The notes under the pieces were generated by a model, which searched no databases, was not told the DNA's origin, and saw nothing but the letters and a program-made list of their open reading frames with translations. This document shows positions 18,150 through 26,675 of a stretch of 64,000 bases of DNA, in pieces. The position numbers were made by a program, and so were the translations under genes. The stretch's first letter is position 1, and each line of letters starts with the position of its first letter. Source of the DNA: Dokdonella sp. (GTDB taxonomy: Bacteria; Pseudomonadota; Gammaproteobacteria; Xanthomonadales; Rhodanobacteraceae); the NCBI GenBank assembly GCA_023228465.1, contig JALOBC010000002.1, positions 91,859-155,858 of the forward strand, given 5' to 3'.

Positions 18150-19298
18150 ATGACTGAAGCCACCGCCACCTTCAAGCCCAAGAAGTCCGTCGCCCTGTCC
18201 GGCGTCGCGGCCGGCAACACCGCGCTGTGCACGGTGGGCCGCACGGGCAATGACCTGCACTACCGCGGTTACGACATCCTCGACTTCGCCACCACCAGCG
18301 AGTTCGAGGAGATTGCCTACCTGCTGGTGCATGGCAAGCTGCCGAACAGGGTGGAGCTGGCCGCCTACAAGGCGAAGCTTCGTTCGCTGCGTGGCGTCCC
18401 CGCCTCGGTGAAGGCGGTGCTGGAGAGCCTGCCGGCCTCGGCGCATCCGATGGACGTGATGCGCACGGGCGTGTCGGCGCTGGGCTGCGCGCTGCCGGAA
18501 AAGGACGACCACAACCATCCCGGCGCGCGCGACATCGCCGATCGCCTGATGGCTTCGCTCGGCTCCATGCTGCTCTACTGGTACCACTACGCCGTCAATG
18601 GTCGGCGCATCGAGGTGGAGACCGACGACGACTCCATCGGCGGTCACTTCCTGCACCTGCTGCATGGCCGCAAACCCGATGCACGGTGGGTGCGCGCCAT
18701 GCACACCTCGCTGATCCTCTACGCCGAGCACGAGTTCAATGCCAGCACCTTCGCCGCGCGCGTCATTGCCGGCACCGGCAGCGACGTGTACTCGGCGATC
18801 ACCGGCGCCATCGGTGCGCTGCGTGGACCCAAGCACGGCGGCGCCAACGAGGTGGCCTTCGAGATCCAGCAGCGCTACGCCTCGCCGGACGAGGCGGAAG
18901 CCGACATCCGCGCGCGCGTCGGCCGCAGGGAAGTGGTGATCGGCTTCGGCCACCCGGTCTACACCACCGGTGATCCGCGCAACCAGGTCATCAGGGAAGT
19001 CGCGCGCGAACTGTCGGCGGCGCAACACGACACGAAGATGTTCGACATCGCCGCACGCCTGGAAACGGTCATGTGGGACATCAAGAAGATGTTCCCCAAC
19101 CTCGACTGGTTCAGCGCCGTCAGTTATCACCTGATGGGTGTGCCGACCGCGATGTTCACCCCGCTGTTCGTGATTTCGCGCACCTCCGGCTGGAGCGCGC
19201 ACGTCATCGAGCAGCGCATGGACGGCAAGATCATCCGCCCGAGCGCCAACTACACGGGTCCGGAGGAACTGCGCTTCGTGCCCATCGACCAGCGCTGA
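18150..19298 (+). CDS. prpC: 2-methylcitrate synthase
   Basis: A 382-residue citrate-synthase fold protein. It contains the three catalytic regions: [10 protein letters not shown]-like first histidine region, [13 protein letters not shown] (second histidine) and the C-terminal FDIAARLE aspartate region. The length and its place directly after prpB indicate methylcitrate synthase (propionyl-CoA plus oxaloacetate) rather than housekeeping citrate synthase. The other cycle enzymes (PrpD, or AcnD with PrpF) and a PrpR regulator are not in the window. An 8-bp hairpin follows the stop. Confidence 0.92.
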   Translation: MTEATATFKPKKSVALSGVAAGNTALCTVGRTGNDLHYRGYDILDFATTSEFEEIAYLLVHGKLPNRVELAAYKAKLRSLRGVPASVKAVLESLPASAHPMDVMRTGVSALGCALPEKDDHNHPGARDIADRLMASLGSMLLYWYHYAVNGRRIEVETDDDSIGGHFLHLLHGRKPDARWVRAMHTSLILYAEHEFNASTFAARVIAGTGSDVYSAITGAIGALRGPKHGGANEVAFEIQQRYASPDEAEADIRARVGRREVVIGFGHPVYTTGDPRNQVIREVARELSAAQHDTKMFDIAARLETVMWDIKKMFPNLDWFSAVSYHLMGVPTAMFTPLFVISRTSGWSAHVIEQRMDGKIIRPSANYTGPEELRFVPIDQR

Positions 19299-19304
19299 GC
19301 CGGT

Positions 19305-19324
19305 GCCGCGCCGGTCGGCGCGGC
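19305..19324 (+). terminator. hairpin after prpC
   Basis: Perfect 8-bp stem GCCGCGCC/GGCGCGGC with a GGTC loop, 6 nt after the prpC stop. No T-run follows, so it may serve as an RNA-stabilising or weak termination structure between the convergent prpC and moaB. Confidence 0.4.
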
Positions 19325-19380
19325 GCCTGGCGCCTGGCGCCCGACGCCCGCTACGCCCCGCGGCGAGCGCCGGACGTCCT

Positions 19381-19902
19381 TCAGGCTTCCTTCAAGCGCG
19401 GCATCAGGCCGACCAGGTTGCACGGCCCGGTGCGCGCATCGAGCTGTGCGCGGATCAACTTCTCCCAGGCCGTGCGGCAGGCCGAGGTGGAGCCGGGCAG
19501 GCAGAACACGAAGGTCTGGTTGGACAGGCCGGCGAAGGCACGCGACTGCATGGTCGAAGTGCCGATTTCCGCATGGCTGAGGGCGCGGAAGGTTTCACCG
19601 AAGCCGGGCATTTCCTTGTCCAGCAGCGGCAGCACGGCTTCCGGCGTCGAATCGCGGCCGGTGAAGCCCGTACCGCCGGTGACGATGATGCCGTGCACGG
19701 CATCATCGGCGATCCATTGCGCCACGGTCGCACGCACCACGTAGCGGTTGTCCCGGGTGATCACGCGGTCGTGCAGGCGGTGGCCGGCCTGGCCGAGGGC
19801 AAGCGCCAGGTAGTCGCCCGAGGTGTCGTTGTCCGGCGTGCGCGTGTCCGATACGGTCAGCACGCACAGGTTGAGTGGCCTGAATTCGGTCTGGGCAGTC
19901 AT
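19381..19902 (-). CDS. moaB: molybdenum cofactor biosynthesis protein B
   Basis: A 173-residue MoaB/MogA fold protein. The ligand-binding motifs are VSDTR (residues 17-21), VTGGTGFTGRDSTPEAV and the C-terminal CLPGSTSACRTAWEKL. The family binds molybdopterin and adenylylates it or takes part in molybdate insertion; E. coli MoaB itself appears inactive in this. No other molybdopterin genes are nearby. The start at 19902 gives MTAQTEFRPLNLCVLTVSD. Confidence 0.9.
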   Translation of the reverse strand: MTAQTEFRPLNLCVLTVSDTRTPDNDTSGDYLALALGQAGHRLHDRVITRDNRYVVRATVAQWIADDAVHGIIVTGGTGFTGRDSTPEAVLPLLDKEMPGFGETFRALSHAEIGTSTMQSRAFAGLSNQTFVFCLPGSTSACRTAWEKLIRAQLDARTGPCNLVGLMPRLKEA

Positions 19903-19952
19903 GTGCGCCAGCGTAGCGCGGCGCACGCCAGGCGCCAACCGGCTGCGACGAT

Positions 19953-19968
19953 GTGCCGGCGCCGGCAC
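19953..19968. repeat. 16-bp perfect palindrome between moaB and the OGT-like gene
   Basis: GTGCCGGC followed at once by GCCGGCAC. It lies in the 152-bp gap downstream of the glycosyltransferase gene and could be part of a terminator or a protein-binding site. GC-only palindromes of this length occur by chance fairly often in this DNA. Confidence 0.3.
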
Positions 19969-20054
19969 GCCCCGGCGGCAGGCGACCGGCCATGCCGGGG
20001 CCACCCGGCGCCGCGCGGCATGCGTCGGACCGCGCGCCCTGCCGCAGGCCGGTG

Positions 20055-22136
20055 TCAGACGACGGGTGGACCGCCTGGCGCCGCTGCGATGCCGTGCAAG
20101 GCCGCCGCAAGATCGCGCGCAAATCCCGCCATGTCGAACAGGCTGCTGTCCTGGCGGCGTTCGGCGAGTTCCGCGCGTAGCGCGGCCCGCACCGCCGCGT
20201 CGCGCCCCAGGGCGATGGCCTGGGCGATGAATGCCGCATCGTCCGCGACATTCATCTGCGGCATGCCGACGTGGTGGTTGAGGCTGGCGGCGACGCGCCC
20301 GGCAAAGGTGTCGCCGGGCACGGTCAGCAGCGGGCAGCCGGCGTACAGCGCGTCGGAGGCCGTGGTGTGGGCGTTGTAGGGCGCCGTATCGAGGAACAGG
20401 TCGGCATGCCGGTAGAGGGCCAGGTATTCGGCATGCGGACGCCTGGGCGCGAACACCAGGCGGGCCGGATCGATGCCGCGCCGCCGCGCTTCCCCGCGCA
20501 GCCTGTCGTCGGCGCCGTCCGGTCCGCAGAGCAGCCAGAGCACGCCATCCGGCACCCCGCGCAGCACCGCCAGCATGCGCTCGAAGCTGGCCGGATTGAG
20601 CTTGTAGCTGTTGTTGAAGCAGGCATAGACCGTGCCCGCGTCGGGCAGGCCCAGCGCCGTACGCGGCGGCGGCGTGCCCACTTCGCGCGTGGTGTCGCAG
20701 GGCTGGAAGCAGCGTGGCAACCGGATGACGTGCTCGGAGAAGGCGGCCTCCAGTGACGGAGGCAACACGATGCGGTCGGCAATGTAATGATCCAGCCACG
20801 GCGCACCGGAGGTGCCGGGATAGGCCAGCCAGCCGACCTGCACGGGCGCCGGCCGCAGCGCCAGTGTCTCGGCGATGCCGCCGCCGGCGTAGCCACGCAG
20901 GTCGACCAGGACGTCGATGCCCTGCGCGTGGATGCGTTGGGCCTGGGCCGCCGGGACGAGGCCGGCGAGGTCGTGCCAGGCATGGGCCGCGGCCTGCAAC
21001 CGGACCTGGAGGGGACTGGCGTCCGGGCGCGCGGTGGCAAACAGGTGGATTTGCAGGTCCAGCCCAGCCAGCGCCTCGAACAGGGCCACCGTGAGCAGGC
21101 CGGTCGGGTGGTTGCCCAGGCCATTGGATGCGAAGCCGACCCGCAGCGGGGCGGCGTCGCGCGTGGCTGCGCGGGCAAGGTTCAGGCGGGTGCGCAACGG
21201 TGCCGCAGCGGCCTCGATGCCGCGTGCGAATGTGCGTGCGCAGTGCAGCTGCTCGCTGGCGCTGGCCGGTTCGGCCAGGAAGCCGAACGGCGATACGCCG
21301 GCTGCGTTTGCCGCCACCGCTGCGCGCAGGCGCGCCGAGAGGGCGTCCAGTTCGTCCCATTCGCACAGTTGGCGGCGCAGGAACACGAGCTGGCCCAGCG
21401 CCGGCGCCAGGCCGGGGTCGATGGCCAGCGCCTGCGCGTGCCAGCGTGCCGCCGCGCCGGGCTGGCGCTGCTCCTCGGCCATCAGGCCGGCCTGATAGGC
21501 AAAGCCCGCCTCGCGCGGCGCCGCGGCGGCGCCCCTGGCGTAAGCGGCCTGGGCATCCGCAAAGCGCCCCTTGGCCGCCAGCACGTGGCCGAGCAGCATG
21601 CTGCCTTGCGCGTAGTCGGGTGCCAGCATCAAGGCTTGCCGGACATGTTCTTCCGCATCGTCCACATGCCCCATGGAGAGCAGCGTCGCGGCCAGGTTGA
21701 GCCAGGCGCCGGCATGCCGGGGCGCCGCCCGCGTGGCATCGGCATAGGCCTGCGCCGCGCCGGCGGGATCGCCGGCTGCGCGCCGCGCGTTGCCCAGGCC
21801 GTTCAGCAGCTGCGGATGACCGGGCGCCAGCGCGAGGGCACCTTCCAGCATGGCGACCGCCGCGCCGGCATCCCCTTCGGCCAGCAGCACGCTGCCGAGG
21901 TTGCCCAATACCTCCACGGACTGTGGTGCGAGCGTGCGTGCGGCTTCCAGCGCCGTGCGCGCTTCGCCCGGGCGGCCGAGCTGGAGCAGGGCGATGGCCT
22001 GCAGGCGTGCTGCCTCCGCGGCCTGGGGAAAGCGTTCGCGCGCGGCCGCCGCGGCGCTGGCCGCAAGGTCGGGGCGTTGGCTGCCGAGCAGCGCGGCAAT
22101 GTTCTGGAGCGTGGTGGCGAGTGCGGCATCGTTCAT
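20055..22136 (-). CDS. TPR-containing O-GlcNAc transferase/SPINDLY-like protein (GT41)
   Basis: A 693-residue protein. Residues about 1-260 are alanine/leucine-rich tetratricopeptide repeats. From about 310 on there is a GT41 catalytic region with the family motifs GFASNGLGNHPTGLL, FNNSYKLNP (lysine equivalent to the UDP-contacting lysine of human OGT), and LDTAPYNAHTTASDALYAGCP with VPGDTFAGRVAASL. Such enzymes transfer a sugar from a nucleotide donor to Ser/Thr of proteins. No signal sequence is seen, so it is cytoplasmic and its donor is unknown. ATG at 22136 is preferred; a GTG two codons upstream is possible. The adjacent genes encode exported proteins, which may or may not be its targets. 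Confidence 0.88.
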   Translation of the reverse strand: MNDAALATTLQNIAALLGSQRPDLAASAAAAARERFPQAAEAARLQAIALLQLGRPGEARTALEAARTLAPQSVEVLGNLGSVLLAEGDAGAAVAMLEGALALAPGHPQLLNGLGNARRAAGDPAGAAQAYADATRAAPRHAGAWLNLAATLLSMGHVDDAEEHVRQALMLAPDYAQGSMLLGHVLAAKGRFADAQAAYARGAAAAPREAGFAYQAGLMAEEQRQPGAAARWHAQALAIDPGLAPALGQLVFLRRQLCEWDELDALSARLRAAVAANAAGVSPFGFLAEPASASEQLHCARTFARGIEAAAAPLRTRLNLARAATRDAAPLRVGFASNGLGNHPTGLLTVALFEALAGLDLQIHLFATARPDASPLQVRLQAAAHAWHDLAGLVPAAQAQRIHAQGIDVLVDLRGYAGGGIAETLALRPAPVQVGWLAYPGTSGAPWLDHYIADRIVLPPSLEAAFSEHVIRLPRCFQPCDTTREVGTPPPRTALGLPDAGTVYACFNNSYKLNPASFERMLAVLRGVPDGVLWLLCGPDGADDRLRGEARRRGIDPARLVFAPRRPHAEYLALYRHADLFLDTAPYNAHTTASDALYAGCPLLTVPGDTFAGRVAASLNHHVGMPQMNVADDAAFIAQAIALGRDAAVRAALRAELAERRQDSSLFDMAGFARDLAAALHGIAAAPGGPPVV

Positions 22137-22199
22137 CGCCACACGCTAGCGCGCGCGACGTGGGCTTGGCCAGCCCCGGAAATTGCGGCAGGTGCAATA

Positions 22200-22228
22200 T
22201 GGACGCGCAGGGATACCCCCCATACACT
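22200..22228 (+). promoter_or_regulatory. possible sigma-70 promoter for the cytochrome gene
   Basis: TGGACG (22200-22205) and TACACT (22223-22228) are separated by 17 bp. The start of transcription would lie about 150 nt before the ATG at 22387. The match is partial, so this is tentative. Confidence 0.3.
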
Positions 22229-22386
22229 CGCCGTTGCGGCAAGTTGACGCGGAAGTGGCCTAGGCCCTTCGGCGCGGTGGCCGCCGTGAACCAGGATGCG
22301 CGGCGGGCCTGACATCCGCAGGTTCGCCTGCAGGCCCCGCATGCCGGGCGCCGGCACTTCCGATCGTTCAATCCCCGGATATTGCA

Positions 22387-24354
22387 ATGCCTCAATTTCG
22401 CTCCACCGATCGCCCCGGCCTGGCGCCCTGGTTCGTGTTCCTGCTGGCCGCACTGTGCGCGCCGGGTCTGGCGCTCGGCGACTGGATCAGCATTTCCAAC
22501 CAGCTTGGACCGAGTACCGGTGGCGCGGATTTCACCGCCCATGGGACCCAGCCGGGGCTCGCCTACAGCCTGGAGTCTCCCGACACCTGCGCGACCTGCC
22601 ACGCCTACAACGCGGGTGAGCCGCCGACGGCGGTGGGCTTCCGTCCGTATTCGGCATGGGCGGGTTCCATGATGGCCAATGCCATGCGTGATCCGCTGTT
22701 CCTCGCTGCGCTGGACGTGGCCAACAAGGACGTGCCGGGCATAGGCGATTACTGCCTGCGCTGCCATACCTCCAACGGCTGGTACGGCGGGCGCGTGGTG
22801 AAGGCCGGTTACGGCCAGCCGGACAACGACGTCACCCTGGGGGCGGCGGCCTGCCTGCTGGAAGGCGGCTACGACGTACCGGACAGCTACAGCGACTACA
22901 GCGGCCTGGCCTGTCACTTCTGCCACCGCAACATGGCGCAGGGGCCGGGCGGTGCGCCGCTGGCGAACAATGGCGCCGCGTGGCTCGACGACTCCGATTG
23001 CGGTGGCCGTGGCGAGCCCTGCCGTTACGGCCCCTACACCTACACCGGTGCGCAGCCGCCGCACGCCTGGCGCTATTCGGAGTTCCACACCCAAAGCGCG
23101 ATGTGCGGACAGTGCCACGATGTCACCTCGCCCGACGTCAACGGCAATCCGCTGAAAACCCTGCTGCTCGCCGACGGCAGCGACACCGGCGTGGCCTTTC
23201 CCATCGAACGCACCTACAGCGAATGGCAGCGCAGCGCCTACGCCGACCCCCTGACCGGGGAGACCTGCCAGGGCTGCCACATGCCCATGAGCCAGGATCC
23301 GGACGCCAGTGCCTGCACCCTGCCGAACTATCCCAACCGCACCGGCAACCTGCCGGTACATCAGTTCGTCGGCGGCAACACCTGGATTCCGGCCGTGCTG
23401 AAGGGCGAGTACAGCGACACCAGCGCCATTGCCGGTTCGGGTGGCGGTATCGGCCGCGAGGAGTCCTTCGATCAGACCGTGGGCTGGGCCCGCGAGTTGC
23501 TGCAGTCGGCGGCCACCGTCGACAGCACGCTGACCGGCTTTGCCGCGCCGGATGCAACGCGCGCCGGCTTCCTTGCCCTGGCCGTCAAGGTGACCAACCA
23601 GAGCGGTCACAAGCTGCCCACCGGCTACAGTGAAGGCCGGCGCATGTGGCTCAACATCGAGGTGCATGACCGCGATGGCCAGCTCGTCGCCACCAGCGGC
23701 GCGTATGACGCCAGCACCGGCGTCCTCACTGAAGATGCCCAGGCGCGCGTGTACGAAGTGCAGCAGGGCATCTGGAACCACAACGGCACCGGCGCCTGCG
23801 ACATCACCAATGCCGGCGGCAGGAAGATGTTCCACTTCGCGCTAGGCAACTGCATTGCCAAGGACAACCGCATCCCACCACGCGGCTTCAGCCCGGCCAC
23901 GCCGGACGACCCGCAAGGCTACGAGGTGCGGCCGGTCGCCGCCAGCTATCCGGAAACCGCGCCGGGCTCGGGCATCCTGGTCAACCACGATACGGCGCGC
24001 TACCGCTTCAGCCTGCCCGCGGGCGCGCCCGGGCCGTTCACCACCAAGGCGCGGCTCTACTACCAGACCACCAGCAAGGAATACGTCGAGTTCCTGCGCG
24101 ATGAGGCCATCGCCAACGGCACCCAGGGCGAAAACCAGATGTGCGCAGGCGGGCCGAATCGGCCGTTCGTCGTGGGCCCGCAGGACCGCACGCGTGGTGA
24201 ATACGTGTACCAGCTCTGGAACAATCCGCCCAATCACCCGGAGCAGCCAGGCTATGGCAAGTCGCCCCCGGAACTGATGGCGCTGGGCAGTTCGGCCAGC
24301 GGAACCGACTGGATATTCGTGGATGGCTTTGATTCTGCAGCCCCCGGCCACTGA
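22387..24354 (+). CDS. exported pentaheme c-type cytochrome
   Basis: A 655-residue exported protein with a signal segment (about 12-31, LLAALCAPGLALG). Five CxxCH heme sites are at residues 68 (CATCH), 123 (CLRCH), 176 (CHFCH), 240 (CGQCH) and 294 (CQGCH); the C-terminal half has none and looks beta-rich. It belongs broadly to the cytochrome c554-like multiheme proteins, but no specific family is recognised. A periplasmic or outer-surface electron-transfer or oxidoreductase role is likely. The protein ends with DWIFVDGFDSAAPGH; a similar IFxxGF segment occurs in the large exoprotein at 29396-34876. Heme attachment genes are not nearby. Confidence 0.8.
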   Translation: MPQFRSTDRPGLAPWFVFLLAALCAPGLALGDWISISNQLGPSTGGADFTAHGTQPGLAYSLESPDTCATCHAYNAGEPPTAVGFRPYSAWAGSMMANAMRDPLFLAALDVANKDVPGIGDYCLRCHTSNGWYGGRVVKAGYGQPDNDVTLGAAACLLEGGYDVPDSYSDYSGLACHFCHRNMAQGPGGAPLANNGAAWLDDSDCGGRGEPCRYGPYTYTGAQPPHAWRYSEFHTQSAMCGQCHDVTSPDVNGNPLKTLLLADGSDTGVAFPIERTYSEWQRSAYADPLTGETCQGCHMPMSQDPDASACTLPNYPNRTGNLPVHQFVGGNTWIPAVLKGEYSDTSAIAGSGGGIGREESFDQTVGWARELLQSAATVDSTLTGFAAPDATRAGFLALAVKVTNQSGHKLPTGYSEGRRMWLNIEVHDRDGQLVATSGAYDASTGVLTEDAQARVYEVQQGIWNHNGTGACDITNAGGRKMFHFALGNCIAKDNRIPPRGFSPATPDDPQGYEVRPVAASYPETAPGSGILVNHDTARYRFSLPAGAPGPFTTKARLYYQTTSKEYVEFLRDEAIANGTQGENQMCAGGPNRPFVVGPQDRTRGEYVYQLWNNPPNHPEQPGYGKSPPELMALGSSASGTDWIFVDGFDSAAPGH

Positions 24355-24577
24355 TCGCCCGGTGTTCACGTGGCATAATTCTTGTGCAGCGTGTCAATGC
24401 TCCGCTGCGCCGAGCTGGTAGATTGTCGCGGCTGATTGCCGCGGCCGCGGCGATTGCGGCCGGAGCCTGCCGTGCCGGCAGCCCGGTGCAGCGAAGTGCG
24501 CGCGCGGCAGTGCGGCTGCAGTTCCCATGGATGGATGTCCCACCTTTTTCTGACCTTCCTTGGGGTTTGCACAGACA

Positions 24578-26587
24578 ATGAAAAATCGCTTCCTCGTACT
24601 GGCGCTGGCCGCCGTCCTGCCGCTGGCCGCCACGGCGGCCTCTTCCGCGTCCCACAAGCCCGGTGCCGGACAACCCACCACCAGCCCGGCGGCCCAGCAA
24701 CAATTGTGGGTGGCCTGGGGCGGCACCGTGGAGGTGCGCTGGAATCGCGATCTGGCCGGTGATCTGGGCATCCGCATTTCCGCGCCGCACGACGCACTCG
24801 ACGGGCTCACCATGCGCGGTCGGGACGAGTTCACCCTGCGCGATAACGGCAGCATCGAGTTCCATGTCGTGGATGGCTACTTCCGCGGCTTCGATGGCGG
24901 CGCGTTGCAGGCGACGGGTGGCTACACCATGACCTTGCCGGGCGGCGACACCATCGACTTCAACGATTTCCGCCTGGTGCCGAGTGCGCAGGATCCGCTG
25001 ATCCTCGATTTCGTCGGCCGTGACGGCAAGGCCTGGTTCTACATCGATCGCCTGATGTACGAGCTGACCGACGATGACAGCGTGCTTGCGGTCGGGGCCA
25101 TGGACATGCGCATCAGTGCCGCGCTGGCCCGGCGCATCGGTCACCCGGAAGTCGCCGACTGGCCGATCGCGGACCTTGCCATGACCACCGTGGTACAGAC
25201 CCAGGGCGGCGGCGCCATGCCGCTCGCTTCGAACCCGCACTGGCCGGGGGATGCGGCGCCCGATGGCACACGCTACCAGGCCGATCTGTTCATGAAGGTG
25301 TTTTCCATGTTCTATTCGCGTTGCCAGGGCTGCACCGGCAACGAGGGCACCGGCAAGGTGGTATTCACGCCCAGTTCGACGCTGCGCAACAATGTTAACG
25401 CCGGCACCATCGAAACCACCATCCCCAACCAGGGCGATGCCGGCAGGAGCACGGCGTTGTGGGCAGCGAGCATCCCGTGGAACCAGAAGTTCACCGGCAA
25501 CAAGCCCCCGTATGGCAACGACCAGCACCCCTACCTGATCTGGAACATGTACCGTCTGAATCCGGACGGCAGCATCGACCAGATCGGTCGCTCGGGCGTC
25601 AAGCACGCCTGGCTGACCACCAACGGCGGTTGCCTGGATCCCAATGACCACGACAGTCATGTCCTCGGCCGCGGTTGCACCGATACCTACGGCACCGGCA
25701 ACAACGACACCAGCTCGGACCTGGGCCCACGGTCGGAAATCGTGCCGGCAAGCGGCATCTGGGGCCGCTGCGGCTCGATCTACGATCCCGGCTGCGTGGG
25801 CTCGCAGACCGCCACCCCGAATGGCAACTGGGACCAGCGCATGATCGTGCGCGAGAATCAGATCAGCAGCTCGAAGAATCCGGGCGCGACCTACCTGTTC
25901 GAGTCCTGGTACATCGCGCGCGAGGACGTCAATCCCTACAACTCCATGGCGACCGTCGTCGGCACGCCGAGCTGGACGGGCAGCACCTGGGCGCCGGGCA
26001 GCAACAGCGGATACAAGCTCGGACCGGCGATCGATCGCTGGGTCGATCCGGCCAATCCGCCGGCGAACGCGAAGAACACCGAGCTCGCCACGTTCGATGG
26101 CCGCGTCAAGGTGGCCGTCAAGGTGAGCGAGGCGCCCAATGGCAAGTGGCGCTACGACTATGCGGTGATGAACGTCGATTTCGCCCGCGCCGTCGTCTCG
26201 GGCACCGCTCCGAACATTCGCGTGGAGAGCAACCAGGGCTTCGACAGCTTCAGCGTGCCGGTGCCGGCCGGCTCCATGGTCAGCGCGCTGCCCGGGCGGG
26301 CAGGCGAGATCGACCCGGGCTACAACTGGCGCGCGCAGATCGTCAACGCCCGCGTGGACTGGAGCACCGACACCAGCGTGCCGGGCTTCTCCACGCCCTC
26401 GTTCGGCACCTCGGCCACGCCGCGCACCCTGGATTGGGGCGTGATGTATTCGTTCACCCTGATTGCGGACAGGCCGCCTGTGAATGGCACCGCCCGCCTG
26501 CACGTCGCGCAAGCCGGCAATCCCGCCAGCTACGAGGTCGAGACGCTGGTACCGGGCAGCTTGCGGCGGCAGCTGTTTGGCAAGTGA
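24578..26587 (+). CDS. conserved exported protein of unknown function
   Basis: A 669-residue protein with a signal peptide (about 1-21, LPLAATAASS). It resembles a group of large secreted hypothetical proteins known by the pattern ...GC.D.Y...N...LGPRSEI (here GRGCTDTYGTGNNDTSSDLGPRSEI-like around residue 370). It has paired cysteines (CQGC, GGCLDPN, GRCGS) that may form disulfides and aromatic-rich beta segments. No catalytic motif is seen and I do not recognise a function. ATG at 24578 follows the upstream cytochrome by 223 bp, so it may share its regulation. A CATAAT box at 24372-24377 could belong to its own promoter. Confidence 0.7.
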   Translation: MKNRFLVLALAAVLPLAATAASSASHKPGAGQPTTSPAAQQQLWVAWGGTVEVRWNRDLAGDLGIRISAPHDALDGLTMRGRDEFTLRDNGSIEFHVVDGYFRGFDGGALQATGGYTMTLPGGDTIDFNDFRLVPSAQDPLILDFVGRDGKAWFYIDRLMYELTDDDSVLAVGAMDMRISAALARRIGHPEVADWPIADLAMTTVVQTQGGGAMPLASNPHWPGDAAPDGTRYQADLFMKVFSMFYSRCQGCTGNEGTGKVVFTPSSTLRNNVNAGTIETTIPNQGDAGRSTALWAASIPWNQKFTGNKPPYGNDQHPYLIWNMYRLNPDGSIDQIGRSGVKHAWLTTNGGCLDPNDHDSHVLGRGCTDTYGTGNNDTSSDLGPRSEIVPASGIWGRCGSIYDPGCVGSQTATPNGNWDQRMIVRENQISSSKNPGATYLFESWYIAREDVNPYNSMATVVGTPSWTGSTWAPGSNSGYKLGPAIDRWVDPANPPANAKNTELATFDGRVKVAVKVSEAPNGKWRYDYAVMNVDFARAVVSGTAPNIRVESNQGFDSFSVPVPAGSMVSALPGRAGEIDPGYNWRAQIVNARVDWSTDTSVPGFSTPSFGTSATPRTLDWGVMYSFTLIADRPPVNGTARLHVAQAGNPASYEVETLVPGSLRRQLFGK

Positions 26588-26588
26588 A

Positions 26589-26657
26589 TCCGCCTGAGGG
26601 CGGAAGCGGACCAGCCATCGGTTCGCGTTGATCGAGGCTGCGGCACGGACGCCGCAG
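26589..26657. terminator. two hairpins between convergent genes
   Basis: TCCGCC-TGAG-GGCGGA (26589-26604) and CTGCGGC-ACGGAC-GCCGCAG (26638-26657) form 6- and 7-bp perfect stems in the 88-bp gap between the exported protein and the penicillin acylase gene. No T-run is present. Confidence 0.4.
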
Positions 26658-26675
26658 CGGCCAGCGCGGCGCCGG

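Noticed and set aside
19381-23835. A very long minus-strand frame running from moaB through the glycosyltransferase into the cytochrome gene
   Set aside because: Only its last part is MoaB; the rest is antisense to or out of frame with clear genes and has no conserved sequence. MoaB starts at 19902.
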